In this document: positions 31,128-33,892 of the stretch, piece by piece
How positions within the stretch are numbered: the stretch's first letter is position 1
Layout: each line of letters starts with the position of its first letter
Source: Streptomyces sp. MS191
GTDB lineage: Bacteria > Actinomycetota > Actinomycetes > Streptomycetales > Streptomycetaceae
Assembly: GCF_008042125.1 (NCBI RefSeq)
Contig: NZ_RDBI01000065.1
Span: 79,335-113,226 of the forward strand
Length of the DNA: 33,892 bases
Direction: 5' to 3'
The notes under the pieces: generated by a model
Databases searched by the model: none
Told to the model about the DNA's origin: nothing
What the model saw: the letters and a program-made list of their open reading frames with translations, nothing else
Position numbers and translations under genes: made by a program

Positions 31128-31706
31128 ATGGCCGAGGTACTGCTCTTCCACCACGCACAGGGACTGACGCCGGGCGTCACGGCCTTCGCCGACACGCTCC
31201 GTCTGCACGGCCACGGCGTGCACGTCCCCGACCTGTACGACGGGCGGACGTTCGACACCCTGGAGGAAGGCGTCGGCCACGCCCGGGACATCGGCTTCGG
31301 CACCATCCTGGAGCGGGGCGCCGGCGCCGCCGAACCACTGCCGGCAGGGCTCGTCCTCGCCGGCTTCTCCCTGGGGGTGCTGCCCGCCCAGCAACTGGCG
31401 CAGACCAGGCCGGGCGCCCGCGGCGCGCTCCTGTTCGACGCCTGCCTCCCCGTCACCGAGTTCGGAGCCGCCTGGCCCGACGACGTCCCCGTCCAGGTGC
31501 ACGGCATGGACGGGGACGAGTTCTTCGTCGGCGACGGCGATCTCGACGCGGCCCGCGCGCTCGCCGCTGCCACGGAGCGGGCCGAGCTGTTCCTCTACCC
31601 CGGCAAGCAGCACCTGTTCGCCGACAGCAGCCTGCCGTCCCACGACCCGGCGGCGGCCGCCCTGCTCACCGAGCGGGTGCTCGCCTTCCTGGACGCCGTC
31701 CGGTAG
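31128..31706 (+). CDS. Dienelactone hydrolase family (alpha/beta hydrolase) protein
   Basis: The product is 192 residues from ATG 31128, behind GAGAGGGGA. The alpha/beta-hydrolase core shows a nucleophile elbow GFSLGV (Ser rather than the Cys of classical dienelactone hydrolase), an acidic element in HGMDGDEFF, and the catalytic His in GKQHLFADSS (about residue 165). The short length and HHAQGLTPGV N-terminus match the actinomycete DLH-like proteins. The ester or thioester substrate is unknown. It may share a transcript with the methyltransferase. Confidence 0.87.
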   Translation: MAEVLLFHHAQGLTPGVTAFADTLRLHGHGVHVPDLYDGRTFDTLEEGVGHARDIGFGTILERGAGAAEPLPAGLVLAGFSLGVLPAQQLAQTRPGARGALLFDACLPVTEFGAAWPDDVPVQVHGMDGDEFFVGDGDLDAARALAAATERAELFLYPGKQHLFADSSLPSHDPAAAALLTERVLAFLDAVR

Positions 31707-31764
31707 GAGGGGGCGCGCGCCTCAACGGCCCGCGGACATGGGGCCCGGCCCCTTCCGCCGTCGG

Positions 31765-32781
31765 TCAGCTCCCGGCCAGCAGGGCGTGTCCGAGCGGGGT
31801 GAGGCTGTGGAGCACCGCCGTGCCCGTCCGTACGGTGTCGACCAGGCCGGCGCCCCGCAGGACGCCCGCGTGCTGGCTGGCCGCCGCGAGCGAGACGCCG
31901 GCCCGTTCGGCGAGGGCCGTGGTGCCGGCGGGCGAACGCAGCAGCCGGAGCACCTGCGCCCGGGTACGGCCCAGCAGGGCCGCCAGCGCTTCGGGCCGGT
32001 CGTCGGACCGGCCCGAAGCGGCGCCGTCGCACATCGGGTAGACGAGCACCGTCGCCGCCTCCGGGCGGAACATCACCATCGGGCCCGTCGCGAACCACGA
32101 GGGCACCAGCAGGAGTCCGCGTCCGCACAACGGGATGTCGTACGACGACGCCGACGGCAGGTGAAGCGTCGGCGGCTGCCACCGCCAGGTCGTCCCCAGC
32201 GTGGTCAGCAGCGCGTCGACGCCCCCGCGCAGCAGCATCTCGGCCCGCAGCGCACGATCGGTCAGGGTGTCGGCGCGGATCCGGGGCCAGAGCGGTTCCA
32301 CCGAGGCGTGGAAGTAGGCACGCGTGTCGCGGGCCAGGGCGTGGCGCGCGGCCGAAGTGCCCTGGGCGAGCTCCCGGGTCCACCGGCCCGGGCGGGCCAG
32401 GCCGCCGTTCCAGCCGGAGACCTCCGGCACTCCCAGATCGCGCGCCAGCGTCCCGGCGGGGGTCGCGACGGCCGCGTCCAGCGCGTCGGTGAAGTCGTGC
32501 GCCGACGGCTGCAGCAGGAAGTCCGGCACGAACCGGTCCTCGGCGACCAGTTCGGCGAGGACACCCGCCCCGGCGGCCGGGCCGCCGCGCACGGAGCGCT
32601 GCCACTCCCGGGCGGCGGGACGCGTCCGGTGCAGGAGGGCGGCGCCCGGGCCTGAGCCGTCGCCGGGACGGCCCGCACGCAGCCCCAGCCGCAGGCTCAG
32701 CGCCGTCTCCGAGAGGGCGTCGGCAGCCGGGGCGAGCGTGATCTGACGCAGGTCGGCGGCCGTGAAGTGAAGGCGGATCAC
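31765..32781 (-). CDS. ArsR-type winged-helix transcriptional regulator with large N-terminal domain
   Basis: The product is 338 residues from GTG 32781, without a strong ribosome-binding site. The C-terminal ~80 residues form an ArsR-like winged helix: LAALLGRTRAQVLRLLRSPA, then TTALAERAGVSLAAASQHAGVLRGAGLV and RTGTAVLHSLTPLG. There is no ANTAR or metal-binding Cys motif. The N-terminal ~250 residues are a separate domain (DUF5937-like by length and position), including FRPEAATVLVYPMCDG, and are of unknown ligand. The gene diverges from a secreted beta-propeller protein, with a palindrome between them. Confidence 0.87.
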   Translation of the reverse strand: MIRLHFTAADLRQITLAPAADALSETALSLRLGLRAGRPGDGSGPGAALLHRTRPAAREWQRSVRGGPAAGAGVLAELVAEDRFVPDFLLQPSAHDFTDALDAAVATPAGTLARDLGVPEVSGWNGGLARPGRWTRELAQGTSAARHALARDTRAYFHASVEPLWPRIRADTLTDRALRAEMLLRGGVDALLTTLGTTWRWQPPTLHLPSASSYDIPLCGRGLLLVPSWFATGPMVMFRPEAATVLVYPMCDGAASGRSDDRPEALAALLGRTRAQVLRLLRSPAGTTALAERAGVSLAAASQHAGVLRGAGLVDTVRTGTAVLHSLTPLGHALLAGS

Positions 32782-32786
32782 GACGA

Positions 32787-32797
32787 CCGATTATCGG
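32787..32797. promoter_or_regulatory. CCGAT-T-ATCGG palindrome at the ArsR-type gene start, candidate operator
   Basis: CCGATTATCGG (32787-32797) has 5-bp inverted arms about one base, immediately upstream of the regulator's GTG at 32781. It lies in the ~124-bp spacer to the divergent secreted-protein gene. Operator function is inferred from symmetry and location. Confidence 0.4.
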
Positions 32798-32905
32798 CCC
32801 CCCGGACCCTTTCGCCCAGGGGTGAAAGGCCTCGCGTTCCGCGCGGCCGGCCCGCAGGCTCCGGGTGTCCGCCTCGCCGATCCGACTCCTCCGGAGGTCG
32901 CCCCG

Positions 32906-33865
32906 ATGCGCCGCATCCCCATCCGTACCGCCTGCCTCGCCGCGGCGGCCCTGCTCGCCGGCCTCGCCGGAACGCCGGGCCCGGCCGCCGCCCGGGAACT
33001 GCCCGACGACTACGTCGTCTCCCGCGCCCCCGGCGTGCTCCCCGAGGGGATCGCCGTCGCCCGCGACGGCACCATGTACGTCTCCTCGGACGGCACCGGC
33101 GCGCTGTACCGCGGCCACGTCAGCCGGCCGGAGCTGCGCCCCTTCCCCGCGGACGGCCTGCGCGACCGGCCCAGTTCGCTCGGCGTCCACACCGACCGCC
33201 AGGGCCGTGTCCTCTCCGTCGGCGGCGCCACCCTCACCGTCCACGACCGGCACGGCCGGCTGCTGGCCACCCGTACCGCACGCAGCGGGCCCCTCGGCGC
33301 ACCCGACCTGAACGACCTGGTCGTGACCCGGGACGCGGTGTACGTGACCGACTGGGCCAACCCCGTCGTCCATCGCGCGAAGATCCGCGGCGGCACCCTC
33401 GGCCCGCTCGAACCCTGGCTCGACATCCGCGGCGCCTTCCCGCAGTTCCCGGCGCAGTACTGGCTCCTGAACGGCATCGTCGCGAACGAGTCCGGCACCG
33501 CCCTGCTGGTGGCGTCCAACGGGACCGAGGCCGTCTGGCGCATCGGCACCGCCGACAAGGAGGTCGACCGGGTCGACCTGGGGGAGGAGTCGTTCGGCCC
33601 CGACGGGATGGTGCTGCACGGCCGCACGCTGTACGCCGTGCTCAACTACGGCGCCCCGCACGGCGTCTACATCGCGCGGCTGGACGGCGACCTGCGGACG
33701 GGCACGGTCACCCACCGCCTCACCGGCGAACCCTTCGACCTGCCGACCACCCTCGCGCGGTACGGCTGCCGCCTGTACGTGGTCAACAGCCAGCTGGACG
33801 AACCGCCGGGCCGTCCCCCGTACACCGTGAGCGCGATCGACGACCCGACCTGCGGCACCTCCTGA
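32906..33865 (+). CDS. Secreted SMP-30/gluconolactonase-like beta-propeller protein
   Basis: The product is 319 residues from ATG 32906, behind GGAGG. A Sec signal peptide spans ~1-31 (MRRIPIRTACLAAAALLAGL, then PGPAAARE). The body is a beta-propeller with blade-like repeats such as LPEGIAVARDGTMYVSSDGT, LNDLVVTRDAVYVTDWANPV, LNGIVANESGTALLVASNGT, and PDGMVLHGRTLYAVLNYG, resembling the SMP-30/LRE-like group. The C-terminal two cysteines (YGCRL, DPTCGTS) may form a disulfide. Enzymatic activity is not established. It diverges from the ArsR-type regulator. Confidence 0.85.
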   Translation: MRRIPIRTACLAAAALLAGLAGTPGPAAARELPDDYVVSRAPGVLPEGIAVARDGTMYVSSDGTGALYRGHVSRPELRPFPADGLRDRPSSLGVHTDRQGRVLSVGGATLTVHDRHGRLLATRTARSGPLGAPDLNDLVVTRDAVYVTDWANPVVHRAKIRGGTLGPLEPWLDIRGAFPQFPAQYWLLNGIVANESGTALLVASNGTEAVWRIGTADKEVDRVDLGEESFGPDGMVLHGRTLYAVLNYGAPHGVYIARLDGDLRTGTVTHRLTGEPFDLPTTLARYGCRLYVVNSQLDEPPGRPPYTVSAIDDPTCGTS

Positions 33866-33892
33866 CACCGGCGGGAGCGCCCTGTCCGGGAC

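Noticed and set aside
1..33892. A CRISPR array, transposon or tRNA gene
   Set aside because: I saw no regularly spaced repeats, transposase motifs, or cloverleaf sequence; absence is by eye, and tRNAscan and a repeat finder would settle it.

Overview
The window is a high-GC actinomycete chromosome segment, almost certainly Streptomyces or a close relative. Coding third positions are strongly GC-biased, GTG starts are common, and the content is typical of the genus: a DmdR-type iron box, an RsbW-like ATPase, a DUF2637 membrane protein, an Ada-AlkA fusion, large secreted subtilases, and a LysM/SLT protein behind a ydaO-type leader. I see no tRNA, rRNA, CRISPR array, integrase, transposase or phage module. 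It reads as ordinary chromosome with several small transcription units of unrelated function.

Layout. (1) 1-1443: the 5' part of a GntR regulator gene runs off the left edge and diverges from a FhuF-like [2Fe-2S] ferric reductase behind an iron box. (2) 1612-3128: a DUF2637 protein convergent with an RsbW-like ATPase, separated by a perfect 15-bp bidirectional terminator. (3) 3297-8449, minus strand: a secreted delta-60/DUF11/RTX-like repeat protein, a pyruvate:quinone oxidoreductase (PoxB-type) and a PP2C-like protein. The first and third each look one base short in a G/C homopolymer. (4) 8517-13658: a 1254-residue secreted S8 protease diverging from a TrmB/LuxR-type regulator. (5) 13693-16697: a DUF456 membrane protein, an F420-dependent PPOX-fold protein, and an ada-alkA/GNAT pair. 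The 5' end of ada is part of a perfect 159-bp inverted duplication with a 7-nt loop, the strangest DNA structure in the window. (6) 16798-20572: a tandem-UspA stress protein diverging from a PfkB kinase, then a VOC protein and a CorA transporter. (7) 20669-24200: a Tat-exported phospholipase C diverging from a secreted GH43-like protein. (8) 24285-27679: an iron-box-controlled ferric-siderophore importer (lipoprotein and two FecCD permeases, no ATPase). (9) 27725-30164: a LysM/transglycosylase gene behind a candidate c-di-AMP riboswitch, diverging from a polytopic membrane protein. (10) 30410-33865: a methyltransferase, a dienelactone-hydrolase-like protein, an ArsR-type regulator, and a secreted beta-propeller protein.

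How the genes relate. Two units, about 23 kb apart, share iron control: uptake of ferric siderophore (24423-27602) and reductive iron release by the FhuF-like protein (558-1415). The ada and GNAT genes overlap by ATGA and are probably translationally coupled. The S8 protease and its divergent regulator, and the ArsR-type regulator and its divergent secreted protein, look like local regulator-target pairs. Nothing here is clearly a new multi-gene system. The observations most worth following are the inverted duplication at ada, the two homopolymer frameshifts, the altered active-site motifs in the PP2C-like and AlkA domains, and the ATPase-less importer.
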